This document shows positions 45,899-57,892 of a stretch of DNA of 64,000 bases, piece after piece. A program made the position numbers and the translations under genes. The stretch spans positions 24,507,659 to 24,571,658 of the forward strand of contig NW_023998415.1 in NCBI RefSeq assembly GCF_014805625.2. Reading direction: 5' to 3'. This DNA is from Glossina fuscipes (Eukaryota > Arthropoda > Insecta > Diptera > Glossinidae). The stretch's first letter is position 1. Each line of letters starts with the position of its first letter. Below the pieces are notes generated by a model, which had not been told where the DNA came from, did no database searches, and worked only from the letters and a program-made list of their open reading frames with translations.

Positions 45899-48013
45899 TA
45901 AATACAGTATCTAGCCGAACTAAATATGTTTAAAATAAGTCACATGTTTTTATATTTTTATTTATGATGCTGTGGTTCATTTTTGCAAATTGTAGCACTG
46001 GAACAGCATGATGGGCGTCGATTGCGTTACGCACTCCAAACAGCAGTGACATTAATATTCAATGTGGAATTAGGGACAACATCTTGTAACAGTCCCTGTT
46101 GAAAGTTAATCCAGTATTTTTCGCGTTTTAACGAAGAAAAGGATTATATGTTAGTGACTGTATTTTGCTTTTTTTTGTTTCGAAGAATATGTGGAAGATT
46201 TGCAATTCGCAAATAAATTTTTGAAAAAATTGCAATTAGCGACTAACAAATAAACGCACAAGTAATTATTTCGTGGGCGGAATATTACGCCTACAACACT
46301 AAAGTTAGGTTTTGATGAGAGGTTTCCAGAGAGTGAGAGAGAAAGAGAAAGAAAGAGTACAAACAAGTTCGATGGTAGGCTTTTGGGTTCTTCAAATTAC
46401 AACTTTTTTTCCAACCAGCAATTTGTTGTAGACGTAGTATTTTTTGAATTTGATAAATATTTTACTTTAAACAATTAATAAAGATCTTTCGACTCTCTTT
46501 GAAGGCAAAAGTGAAATTATATGAAATACTTAAGCTAAATACTTTTCACTTTCTTCGAAAAAAGAAAATATATGCTATACAGTAGTTCTGCTATATCGTC
46601 CACTTATCTATTGCATTTGTAACAGCCAGGAAATACTCCTTAGCATACACATAGAATATGTATAAAGCTTTCATGATTTTGATTAAATTTGATATTATAA
46701 CCGAAAGTTGTCTAAAGTTGAAAAACTCACATACACGACGTATACAATTTCGTTTTCAAGTGAATATACGCTATGGTTAAAAAAAAAACCAAATGTTCAC
46801 TTCACATTGAAGAAGTCAGGATTTTATGTTCGCCAAATGCTTCGACAAATTTCAATGAAAGTACGCTATGAAGAAATATGAAGAAACTTTTTATTATTAA
46901 GTTTTATTAAAATTACTATGTATTAAAGAGTTATATTATAGGAATTATGTATCTTCATCTACTTCTTATTTGTATATTTACTATACATATTTGACATTTG
47001 ACATATTTTTGCAGTTTTTCACATTACCTATGAGTTATTTTATTGCAGAATATATTCTAGAATATTCGGGAATTTCTGTATATTTCCTCATAACAATAAC
47101 ACAAACAATTTGTAATTGTAATTCATTATCAAAGAAACGATGAAAGAAAAAGAAATCGTATTTTGTAACAAAGTTTTTTTCATACACAAACATTTATGTG
47201 TACACCATAGCGCATGTTCATTTAAAAACAAAAAAATTGCATATGCTTCGCCTTTGAAAACGTTTGGGAAAATGTGACATCATATCAAAAGACTATTAAT
47301 AGAATTTTTGCCGATGAAAGGGTAAGCACCAGGCATGGCTCTCTGACAAACGTGCCTAAACATGTTTGAAACTTGATCGTTATTAGTCACTCTAAAAATT
47401 TGTAGCTCCGTGTGCTGCGAATGTTTTTGTTTAGTTATTTCCCCATGTATTTGATAGAAATATTTATAATTGGGAAAAATTGGAGTTGTGAGTTCTACTA
47501 AGCTAAAGATTTCTTAGAAATTTTATTATCATTTCACTGCCTTATGCTTGTTTGTTAACGCTTACAGAATATGGTTTTGAAGCGAGATAGTGTTGCACTT
47601 TTTACAGTCAATCAGAATAGAAGCACATAACCGTACTCAACTATCTAAAATCAATTGCGAAAAAGGTTGGCTAGTGAGGGCGACCTCCCTTTATCATCCA
47701 ATATTAAAAATTGCTTGGGAATAAGCACGACTACGAGCCACGCCACGCATTCCATTTCATGTTTCTTCATGTTTAAATCAATGTCGTAAGAGAAATTTTA
47801 TAAATATATAATAAACTGGAAAAAATCTACATATAGCGGATAACTAAAAAGTATAAAAGCGATTGCTGTCATAAAGATTTTACTTTTATAAGTATGGAAA
47901 AAAAAAAAAACTTTTTGCTTTACATCGGGCTCATACGTGCATTTGCAAAGAAGCTAAAATTTTCTTTCTCATAACAAATAGATTCGTCACAATCCAAATA
48001 ACCGAAACTTGCA

Positions 48014-48019
48014 TTTATT
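48014..48019 (-). terminator. Mcad: Polyadenylation signal AATAAA of Mcad
   Basis: TTTATT on the plus strand is AATAAA on the Mcad strand, 123 bases past its stop codon. Confidence 0.5.
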
Positions 48020-48141
48020 GACTTTTTCTTAATCAACCGTATAATTTTTTTACAACGCATGTAATTGCAATTTTATAAGTGTGGTAGAGTGCATAGGAAA
48101 GAAAAAACAAAAAAAAAAAAAAAACAATAGAAAACAGAAAA

Positions 48142-51100
48142 TTAACTTGATGATGCTTTGGCGGCTTCAAACATATTTCTCGATATTATAAGGCGTTGAA
48201 TTTGTGATGTTCCCTCATAGATTTGGTAGATTTTCGCGTCACGCATTAATTTTTCTACTGGATAGTCGCTGTTGAAACCGTTGCCACCAAAGATTTGCAC
48301 AGCATCGGATGCGACTTTGTTGGCCATATCGGCCGCATGGCATTTGGCAATTGAGGCGTAATAACTGTTGCGACGGCCCTGATCAATTTCCCAAGCAGCT
48401 AATCGATAAGCTAAGCGCGATGTTTCCACACCAACTGCCATGTCGGCCAGCATGAATTGTACAGCTTGATGGTAAGCTATTGGAACGCCAAAAGTCTTCC
48501 GATCCAATGAATATTTTAACGCCTCGTCCATGCAACGCTGCGCTAGGCCAACGGCTCCAGCAGCTACTGGTGGACGAGTTTTATCGAACGTGCCCATCGC
48601 AATTTTAAATCCAGCACCTTCGCCAATTAGGACATTTTCCTTAGGTACTCTCACATCTTCGAACGTAATGCCACGAGTATCGGAAGCTCTTTGACCCATA
48701 TTGATTTCCTTTCGACCCGGAGTCAGACCAGGGGTCTCGCGTTCCACAATGAAACCTGTGAAGGCCTTACTAGCCGGAGCCTTCGGATCGGGGTTTGTGC
48801 GAGCCAAAACAAAATACCAATTCGCGACACCGCCATTCGTAATCCACATTTTCTGTCCGTTGATAATATATTCGTCGCCTTTCTTTTCGGCGCGTGTTCT
48901 AATGCCTGCGACATCGGACCCAGCAATTGGTTCGGTTACACAATACGCGGCTACTAAAGGCTCCTCCAGGAGGCGACCCAAGTACTTCTTTTTCTGCTCT
49001 TTATTAGCCGATAGTATAATTGGTGTTTGCTATGTATATATATAGAAATCATAGTCTTTTAAAATGTTACAAATCGATTTTGTTTAACTTACCCCTAAAG
49101 AGCTTGCTTCCAAAGCGGTCATAATGCCGGTACAAGCGTATGCTAGTTCTTCGGCAATTAGACAACTAGTGTAAACATCTAAACCTAAGCCACCGAATTC
49201 TTGCGGAATGTGATTATTCATGAGACCCAAAGCCCAAGCTTTCTTCACAATGTCCCATGGATATTCGCCTGTTTTATCGTGATGTGCAGCCACGGGCAGA
49301 ACTTCTTCTCTGGAAAATTTCCGTGCCATCTCTTGCATTTGCTTCTGTTCCTCCGTTAAACCAAACGAAGGTCCGCCAGGCGTAACATGCGATGTGGATA
49401 CATATCTGCAATTGCTGCTGGTCAGTTGATGCACTGAGCGTACAGCGAGCTAAAATGAATGAAAAAACAATTTTTTTTTTACAATTGATTCTTTCTTTGC
49501 TTTACGTTTGGCTTCATCCAAATGCCATCTGCAATTAATAGAAACTTTTTTTCCTATAAAGGAAAATCTGTAAACCAAGTCTCTTTAACAGTTTTTTTTT
49601 TTGTTTTTAATTATAAAAACAAAATATGATATTGGAACATTATTACGTTATTCAGCGTTAAAAGGGTTTCATGTCGCGGTTTGTATTTCTATCGGATATA
49701 TGCTTTGCAGGTGTTAATGCGCTACTAGAACATAATTAAGTATGGTTCATTACAACAAAGGAAACGACAGGGCCTACGTCATTGCTCGCATATATTGTTG
49801 AAAAAATTAATTTGTCGGTCAAATCGATTTTGAACTGAAAACTATAGAAATAACGGGTAAGGGAAATGCTTTGTCGCCTTATGAGTTTAGTAACGTATGA
49901 CTTTGGTAATGCTAATCCTATCAAATCGTGGATAAGCCAAATGAAAAAAACATTATGAATTCATTCAAATATAAAGCTTTTTGAAAATGAGCTGAGATCC
50001 TGCAAAAATTCGTCTATTTCGACTAAAGCAATAACGCTTTGTTTGTGAAGTTTTGTGAAAAGATGCGTCGTGTTTATGGTGAAAAACTTAATGGATCGAA
50101 TTGACATTTGCGAGTTGATTTTGATTGATTGCGGGAGATGCAAGGCTGTTCACAATAAATAGAGCGGATGTGGCCAAAGCCCAGATTGACGCCACGTAAC
50201 GGAATGCCTCGTATGCCGGGTATTCCAGTGGGATTAGAAGGGAGCTGTGTATCATCATCATCTGGCCGGACGATGCCTCTCACTTTCCATTGTCAACAAT
50301 TTAACCGATTAAAGCACGCAATTAAGCTGAAGCGCCAATTGCAGAACAGCATATGTCTTTAACGATTCATTAAAAAATAAAGAAAACTAAGCTGGGAAAT
50401 TCTGCCCTAACCATCTCACGTCCTACTACGTTGTTTTATTGCCTTTCGAATTCTCCTAGTGGTGTAAGGTTGACTTCAAAAAGTATCTGCAAAGAGCCCT
50501 TTGCTTCTATTGACGCCAGGATGGCTTTATCAGGAAATTGGCGAAGGTTTCTCGATTCAAATTGCGTTTATATCTTTTAATAAACTGAAGTGAAAAAGTG
50601 GTACATACGTAATTACCCAGTGGGCATACAATGCGTCTATTACGTCTTGTAGGATCTTTTTACTAAACCCTACAAATTTGTTTATATTTTTAAATAAACA
50701 CACAAATATTTGCTTGTGTATTTATATTGTTCTATATATTGTTCTGTACATATTTATATTTATATTGTTCTGCATACTGTTCTACATTATTCTATATGCA
50801 TGTCTGTTGATTCATATGTCTTTCATGGTTGGCGATAAAATCTTAAACGTGAATATTTCTTTAATTAAGATAACTTTCATCTCACAATAAAATAAAACAC
50901 TTTGTTTTCGCCTTCTATATTTAATCAATAGGTCGATAGTATCTTGAAGCGAAATCTATAGACAACCGGTCATAGATCAATTCAAATATGATAACGATTT
51001 GTCCGATCGTTCATTTTTTATGCAATCGATGATTTGTTATACAAAAACGTAACCATATCAAATTGATTGCATTCTTGACGGCTTAGCTTGCTTGTTTAGC

Positions 51101-53136
51101 TAAGCGCACACACATCCATGTACATGTAGTGTGTGAATGCAAATTTTTCTCGTAAAATTTATCTTCGTTTTTATAGGTGTTTCTTATTTTTCCTACATTT
51201 TGCTTCTTAAAAAAAAAAATAGCCAATCAAGAGGATAATATACATACATATGTCGCGTATGTGGAAAGTTTATAATGGTTTTGAAATACATATCTTTTGA
51301 AATAAGAATATCAAGTAAAACCCTATAATGGGCCTGGGCGTATCATTAAAAATTTTACCCCACTATGCAGACAATCATATAACGACATTTTAAAATAAGG
51401 CGTTGTTCGGGAAATAGAAAAAAAAATAGTCCGAATTGAAGTATTTTCGAAGTTCGCGTTAACCCTTGGGACCAAAACATGTCTGTGTACAAAATTTCTT
51501 CAAAATATCTCGAAAAGTTGCGGCCTACAGGTTGACCATTAGAAAACAAAAAAATAGTCAGCCGGACAGACAAACTTGCATGCGCATGAATGGCGTATAG
51601 GTCTAAAGATTGAACATTAGAAAAGCAAAAAACGGACAAACAGGTAGACAGTTTTGCATGCGCATAAACTTAATATATCAGAAGTGGTGTAGGCTATCAA
51701 CAAAATCCATAGTTAAATATTGTATATATATCCTGTTATATTAACATTATTAAAATTGCTCTACGACCAATAGGAATAGGGAATCATATAACATCTGCAT
51801 AGCATATGATTTGTTAGATATTTATCAGGGCAAGTGTAAAATATGTGAATCTTTACAAAAAAAAAAATAAATAAATAAAACAAAAAAAAATATATATTTA
51901 CATTTATATATATATATAACAAATTTTACAAGGCAGCATGTCGATTGGAAGGATTAAGGTCAAATATAATTTCCTTTCTTTTTGAAATAGCCCATGAAAT
52001 ATAAAAGTTGTCGCATTTATGATTAAATTTGATTTGCGAGCACGGAAGAGTACCTTGAACTGAAGTCCCCTTATAATGCAAGTATAAAACCGCATGAATA
52101 TATGCAAAGGATGGATTAAACTTAAGAAATTGTTAATCAATGATTCCGTCTGTTATGAAGTATGTTGAAATTGTATTAACACAATGCTCGAATGGTGTAA
52201 AGTTAATAAATTTATAGGAAACAAAAACCATTCCAAGCTTTCGGACTAATTTAACTGACATCTTGTTTTTTTTTTTTTTTTTAATCTATTAAATCGATAA
52301 GTAACTCAAATCCAGTTTTCGTAATCATATGCTTGACTCGTTCATGGGTAGTAAAAGTAGAAAGTGCTCAATAAGATGGATAATAGAGCGTTGTTTACTT
52401 GATTCACTTAATTATTTCATATTTCAGGTCATATGAGATGATAAATGAGGTAATCGATCTTGATCGCGCTTTCTCTCAATTTCGCTTTCCACGAGTTCAT
52501 GGCTTTTTCCAAAAAAAATTGAGTTAAGATTTGCAATAAAATCTGCAATTTAAGAAGTGATCAGAAATGACATAGGAAGGAAAAATAATGATTAAAGATA
52601 AATAATATTTATACGGAAACTTTTTACTTTCAATGATTTTCAATTGCTTTGTTTAAACCGATAATGAACGATATTAACGAGGGTTTGCTTACTTTCTGTC
52701 ACTTCCAGGGAGAGTGTTAAAATACTTTGCGCGGAAATTGAGTTGAGATATTTATGATTTTTACGGATTGCTTAATAACGAAGAAGAAATAATGTAATGA
52801 TATCTTTTATGCTTTTATTTTTGCTTTTTATTTTGACTGCACTTAATTTTCTGAATAATTTCCTATTTATACCTGTGTAATATTTATAGGTGCAGATAGA
52901 TGTGTATGCAAAGTGTTTTGTCTTTTTTTTTTTTTCTTTTTTTTTATTTCTTTCACGCTTTTATTTAATGCTTTAATTATATGCCTGGACTTTCTTATTA
53001 CATTTGATGCGTGCCAAGCTTACGCTAAATTATACGTATTATGCCCGCGCATACGCGTGCATATATGAATGTTGATGTATTCTCATTTATTCACGTAATT
53101 ATTAACTGCAGCACTTACTCTGTTAAAAAATGCCAT
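48142..53136 (-). CDS. Mcad: Medium-chain acyl-CoA dehydrogenase, mitochondrial, 420 aa
   Basis: Minus-strand exons 53119-53136, 49093-49449 and 48142-49029 join in frame (1263 bases with stop). The enzyme oxidises medium-chain acyl-CoA to trans-2-enoyl-CoA in the mitochondrial matrix, passing electrons from FAD to ETF. The first exon is only MAFFNR, with a perfect donor GTAAGT. Joined to [18 protein letters not shown] it makes a basic, Ser-rich presequence for mitochondrial import. The mature part shows [15 protein letters not shown], the acyl-CoA dehydrogenase signature [18 protein letters not shown]/substrate segments KMWITNGG and [38 protein letters not shown], and [11 protein letters not shown] with the catalytic-base glutamate near residue 397. 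The length matches the human enzyme (421). Exons 2-3 are certain; the six-codon first exon is an inference from phase, donor quality and start context (AATTATGG). Confidence 0.93.
50700..50805. repeat. Short degenerate repeat of TATATTGTTCT
   Basis: The word TATATTGTTCT or CATACTGTTCTA recurs at least five times within about 80 bases (TTATATTGTTCTATATATTG, then TTATATTGTTCTGCATACTG, then TTCTACATTATTC). Confidence 0.7.
51310..51680 (+). repeat. Dispersed repeat family B copy
   Basis: It reads CCCTATAATGGGCCTGGGCG, ATCATTAAAA, CTATGCAGACAATCATATAA, CGACATTTTA in the order of the other family B copies. A second internal duplication, GTTGACCATTAGAAAA and GATTGAACATTAGAAAA each followed by GGACAGACAAAC or GGACAAACAGGTAGAC, lies at 51530-51650. 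Confidence 0.65.
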
Positions 53137-54689
53137 AATTTCTTTTTAAAAAAAAAAAAATTAAATACAACAACGATGATAACAACTTGAGGTATGTAGA
53201 TGCGTATAAATAAATATGTCTAGAAAATATTTAATATTTAGTGTGTCTCGCTGAACATTTGCTAAACGAATAAAATCTTCTTTTCTAATCAGCAGCGAAC
53301 GTTGGACTTTTGTGTAATTTGTTTGTCTTTGCACTTGTTGAGCATGATTTAACAGCCGTAACGTGACGGATATTGTAATTAGTAAAGCGCCATTTAGTAA
53401 ACTCGTACTAGTAGTAATGTGAAAAATGAAATAATTTCTTCTTTTTTTTTTAACGTTTTGCAAAGTATGGATTTAAAAATTGCCGGATAACTAAAATCAT
53501 GCGCTTCGCCTGTATTGAAAAGGTTCTACCGCATTTGAGATATGAACCTGCGACCTTTCTCTACTTGGCCATTCAGGCGGAGATTATTAATTTCTTTAAC
53601 TGAAAGGTTTTATTTCTTTGAAACTTTTTCATATCACAATTAGCTTTTAATTTCATAATCTCATTAGTTACATCGAGAAACATGACATAAATCTGTAAAT
53701 GGTCATTCAGAATTACTCGTACTTGGCCAACATACAATATTGTGAGTCGATGTAGTTGGGACAGTCTTCGTTGCTGTTCGAGTTTGTAAAACCAAGATAT
53801 GACTCAAATTCATATCAGTTCATATATATAAGATGGCTTTTTTTTATCAGTTTCATATCAGCGCATAAGGCCATAGCAATGTAAACATTGTATAGAGTAA
53901 AAATCTTAATTGGACGCGTATGCAAAATAAATATTATATTTTCTATTATTTAGTTTAGATAAGAGAGCTTTCAAGACTGTTGGCTTATGTTGTCAAATTT
54001 TAATCACATTCCATTATGAAATCAGATTTTTTCTATGTCATGTTTTACAGCATTGCATTCCGCTACGAATGAAAGAAGAAACGTTCAAGTATATCCTCCT
54101 ATATACCACATTATCGTAATATAATAGTGTTGCCAATAACAATGACATTTAGGACTCGCTTTATAATTTTGGCTGCATTGGATTTTACACTTGCAATTTT
54201 TGTTTAAAGTTTGTAATATCGTACGCATGGAAATAACATACCAATGGTGTATACATTTTTGAGACCCCATACGATTTTGATTTAAAGAGGAGCGAAGTAT
54301 CGAAGTATGTTTGAATAAAAGTTCCTGTATATAATATAATTGCAAAACAAATCATTTTCGAAATTTTCTGAAAGGTTTTCAAATAGATTTTTTGATCGGA
54401 TGCACCAATGTAAGATGTACGTTACTAAAGAAAAAGTGTAAATGGGGTGTGTCAATAGTTCAATTGACCAATGATATCTATGCTATGATATGCGTTTTAT
54501 TTGAGTTTAGGGTTATCGGCCAAGAACATGCGTCAGGTCAGGCTAAATAAGTGACAGATCCCTTCAATTAAATCAACGTACGATGTAATACCGATCTGGT
54601 ATGCAAAAGGTTAATGGGCTAATGTTATCGTTGCGCGCATTACAAATAACGATCTCCTTCGAAATATAGAAGATGTTGTGCGAAAAATG

Positions 54690-54870
54690 AAACAAGTTTT
54701 GAAAAACATTATCAACACCGTTCGCTTAGTACAGTAATTCAGAGCAAGTCCAGAACTATTTTCAATAGCATGGTTCAAAACACAAGATGATAAGACGGAT
54801 AGACAAACAGATGGACAGATAAGCTTAGATCGATTCAGATCGATTGCCACAATCGATGAGGCTATCTCAA
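54690..54870 (+). repeat. Dispersed repeat family B copy, truncated
   Basis: CGTTCGCTTAGTACAGTAATTC, then GTCCAGAACTATTTTCAATA and a tail of GACGGATAGACAAACAGATG and ACAGATAAGCTTAGATCGAT are in family B order. Confidence 0.5.
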
Positions 54871-55625
54871 GTCGTTCAAGTGCGTCTTTGATATAATAAC
54901 GCTATAGATAATGAAGGAGAAATTATTACAAAGAGAATTTCAAGTTCAATTTTGACCTTCTTGGTATTCGTGCATCGTCAAAGCCATGGACCGACATAAG
55001 TAATTTTTTTTCATAATGTAATGTAAATGAAAAGTGCAATTTAGGACTGAGATTTCTGTATTTTAGATGAAGTTGTAAAGGAGTAAATCTAGTTTAAAGG
55101 CACAAATAATGAGGAAACTATTGTATCGATTCTTCAATTTACGCTGTTCAGAGATATGTGTTTTATTGTGTTTCACGAAGTTAAGGGTTAATACCATCTT
55201 GTGTGCACTAAACTCAACGATATTCTTAAGACGCTTATTTATATATATATATATATATATATAAAAAGGGAAGCAAACGGAAAAAACGCCAACTTTTGTT
55301 TGTTTGAGCGTTTTTTTATACAAAAGTACACGTGGTAGGGTTTAGATTCCCCTCCTTAACTATAGTGCTACTGGTCACTATTCCACGTTCTTGTTGGTAA
55401 ACTAAAAATTGCTGACTTAAACCGTAATGACCGTCGAATCATTTCGTCTACCGCCATAAAGATATTTTTGCTTTGAAAGGATAAATAAGATTAGACAAGA
55501 GACGATAGCCGGACAGTTGCTACTCACTTTATATAAACCATAACAATTCTCAAGCATATTAAGTTATTTGTGGTACAGGGCAGATTAAATATGTGGGGAC
55601 GAATGTAACACGCAGAAGGGCTTAA

Positions 55626-56045
55626 GATGGTCTATCTCACCTTTTATTATGCCGATCGGTTGAGAAAATTATCTAAATCTCTCCGTTCATTCAGCATTCG
55701 TCTGATAACTGATGAAATGTGGTACGCCGGCATGTGAACGCTATTGAAAATGATTTGGATCGCCCCACTTTTTCGACTAGTCCCCATATAGAGCCATATT
55801 TTGAAAAGTCGTTATATAAAAAATAATTGCGTATTTAGACATTTTAAATTGATATGAAAAATTTGATTCGGTTGGGACAATTTTTTGAATCCTCTCCAAT
55901 ATCACCGTTCCTACGAAAAATCACCCGAATCGAATAGGGATTCTCGAAAAGTACTCCTTTTTATTAAAACAATGTGTAACTTTTGGTGTTTTCTTATCAA
56001 AACGCGCGAATAACTCAATTAGGCGAAGTGATATAGGGTATCAAT
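55626..56045 (+). repeat. Dispersed repeat family A, copy 3 (diverged)
   Basis: It shares with copies 1 and 2 the ordered phrases CACCTTTTATTATGCCGATC, GGTACGCCGGC/GTGAACGCTATTGAAAA, GGATCGCCCCACTTTTTCGA, TTTTGAAAAGTCGTTATATA and GGGACAATTTTTTGAATCC. It lacks much of the middle of the longer copies. Confidence 0.6.
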
Positions 56046-56844
56046 CAGCCAGCCTTGCCTGACTATAATGTTCTTGTTTAAATTTCTAATTAAGATTTTT
56101 AATTAAAAATTTTGTTATTGTGCTGTACACTGAAATCAAATAAGGTATCTATATATATACATATATTTATATATATATATATACATATATATTTTTGGTC
56201 ACCGTGTGAGTTCTTATTAACTTAGTTATCTTTTAATTTATCCGCATGTTTTTGCCAAACTCGAGTTAAACGCTAAAAATTTGAGTTTGAAACATGATAG
56301 AAATGTTTGTAGATGATATCCACATGTCATGTTTAAGATTAGACTAAAAAACTTCCAAGATAGATCAAATATCGTAATATTGTAACCTATTCTGGATAAT
56401 GATCTACGTCGTCATCAATTTCAGTCCACATTTAAAGATGATTCGTATCTTATCAATCAGTTGAGCTCAAGATTAAATCGACATTCCCTTGAGGTTTGCT
56501 CGAGAAATATTTCCATTTAACGAATTCTTATAAGCAATGGCAAGCTTTTGCTCCTTGTTTTGTGTAAAAATTTCATTTTGCTTTAGCTTTACATTTCCGG
56601 GAAGATTGTCTTTGTTTGTTTGTTTGCTAGGAGGGAGATTTCAGGCATATAAAAATTTACTAAAAATTATAATAGAAAATTGTATATATATATATACCTG
56701 AAAGAAGTGTGCACTGCACCTCAAAGACTCCATATATTTTTAAGAGTTCATCGCAGCATGTTGTTAATGCATGGACTATGCTTTGAAAATTAAAAACAAA
56801 ACTTTTGGTCACTTATGCTAGTACTAAACATAAATTTAGATGCA

Positions 56845-56910
56845 TATATGTATGTATGTATATATGTATGTATATATGTATATATGTATGTGTATATGTA
56901 TGTATGTATA
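56845..56910. repeat. TATG/TATA tetranucleotide microsatellite
   Basis: Repeats of TATG, TATGTA and TATATG fill this stretch almost completely, 115 bases before a GC-rich putative first exon. Confidence 0.85.
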
Positions 56911-57025
56911 TTTTATTTTTTTTCAATAACTGTTTTCTGAGATATTGCCACATGCGTGCGTGCATGTAAATAGTTTAACTAAGGGGAGGCATAAGCAAAC
57001 GAATCAACTCAAACTCTTATATTAA

Positions 57026-57119
57026 ATGGAGGCAATAGCGGTCGCTTGCCCGCCCCTCCTAGCCGTTGCAGTGAAAAACGAGGCGAACATCAAAATATCC
57101 AGCTTTCTGGCACCAATAA
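57026..57119 (+). other. Putative first exon (5' UTR or short coding), GC-rich
   Basis: An ATG at 57026 opens a frame MEAIAVACPPLLAVAVKNEA that stays open up to a consensus donor, GTAAGTATT, at 57120. The stretch is strikingly GC-richer than all flanking DNA. Its phase (1) does not match the three phase-0 exons downstream. It therefore more likely represents an untranslated first exon splicing to the leader of the 57524 exon, with the ATG incidental. No transcript evidence. Confidence 0.35.
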
Positions 57120-57354
57120 GTAAGTATTCAACACAGCAACTAGGGAAACTGTTAACAGTTATTTGGCATTGCTCCTGATAAAAGGTTGTCCTGATTTTAC
57201 CAGCGCAACGTTAACGGGGGAATGTTTTCGTTATGTGAAGTTTTCCACTATTTGTTAGTATACCTAAAAAAGAAAAAAAAAACACAATTTTTTTGTGTAA
57301 AAGTGAAAGAAAAAAGAGAAATTCATTTGTTTTAAATTTGTCTTAATAATTTAA

Positions 57355-57360
<6 letters not shown>

Positions 57361-57391
<31 letters not shown>
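57361..57391. repeat. TA array in the leader of the 57524 exon
   Basis: Thirty-one bases of perfect TA repeat lie 130 bases before the start codon of the His-rich first exon. Confidence 0.9.
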
Positions 57392-57394
<3 letters not shown>

Positions 57395-57523
57395 AAAAAG
57401 AAGCTAAAAGAGTAAAGCTTTATTCAAACTTGCAACATTGAAGCGTATAAAAAATCTTGAAATGTAGACAAAAATCAACAATCAAGTGTAAGAGGAGAAA
57501 AGAAAAAAAGAAAGCAAATAAAA

Positions 57524-57892
57524 ATGGCTCAATTTGTTACACATATACAACCAACCTTGCTGGAAGCCTCCCAAGGCCATGTTCCACATCATCATGGCCA
57601 TCAAGTCGGTCTCCAGTATTCGTCCCATTTACCACATAGTGGCCATAATATGCCTTCACCGCCAACCGCTCACAATCATCATCCGCAGCAATTATCGCAT
57701 CATAGTCCACCGTCACAAATTGCCTCACCACCGGCAGTTAGCTCTGGACATCATCATCAACATCAACATCAACATCAACATCAACATCAGCATCAACATC
57801 AACATCATCATCATCATCATGGACACCATAGTAAACATTCTAGCGGAACAGGAGGAAAACATGAGCATTGTCCTACGGGACATCAGAGTTCG
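57524..57892 (+). CDS. First coding exon of an unrecognised gene; His/Gln-rich N-terminus (partial)
   Basis: ATG in the context AAAAATGGC opens 123 codons: MAQFVTHIQPTLLEASQGHV, then a region rich in His, Pro and Ser. A CATCAA/CATCAT repeat at about 57750-57822 then encodes alternating His-Gln and poly-His. The exon ends CPTGHQSS at a donor GTAATT (57893), in phase 0. The continuing frame stops 12 codons into the intron, so the protein must continue by splicing beyond the window. It has the composition of a disordered N-terminal region, as in many fly transcription or RNA-binding regulators. I do not recognise the gene. Two other phase-0 candidate first exons follow at 59812 and 63226, suggesting alternative promoters for a shared downstream body. 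Confidence 0.65.

Larger units (their letters stand above)
45408..48141. other. Intergenic DNA between convergent Zn72D and Mcad
   Basis: AT-rich 3' flanks of both genes. Polyadenylation signals are present near both ends. A purine stretch GAGAGTGAGAGAGAAAGAGA lies near 46330-46355. The minus open frame 46151-46366 crosses it and is not treated as a gene. Confidence 0.6.
49450..53118 (-). other. Mcad: Intron 1 of Mcad (3.7 kb)
   Basis: It lies between the six-codon first exon and the catalytic exons. It contains a GC-richer patch with open frames on both strands at about 50075-50365, a family B repeat at about 51310-51680, a TTCT-type repeat of the word TATATTGTTCT near 50720-50800, and A/T runs. 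If exon 1 is wrongly chosen, the real first exon lies elsewhere in or beyond this stretch. Confidence 0.65.
53137..57025. other. Divergent region between Mcad and the next plus-strand gene
   Basis: No protein-coding exon is supported. It contains family B (about 54690-54870) and family A (about 55626-56045) repeats, a TA array at 55236-55264 and a TATG-type microsatellite at 56845-56910. The Mcad promoter should lie near the left end. Confidence 0.55.

Noticed and set aside
48691..49045. Plus-strand open frames opposite Mcad
   Set aside because: They are antisense shadows of a strongly conserved coding exon.
53490..53595. tRNA-like signals on the minus strand (TGGCCAAGTAG and GGTTCATATC)
   Set aside because: The A-box-like and B-box-like words are only about a dozen bases apart and there is no anticodon arm or acceptor stem; at most a decayed tRNA-derived repeat.
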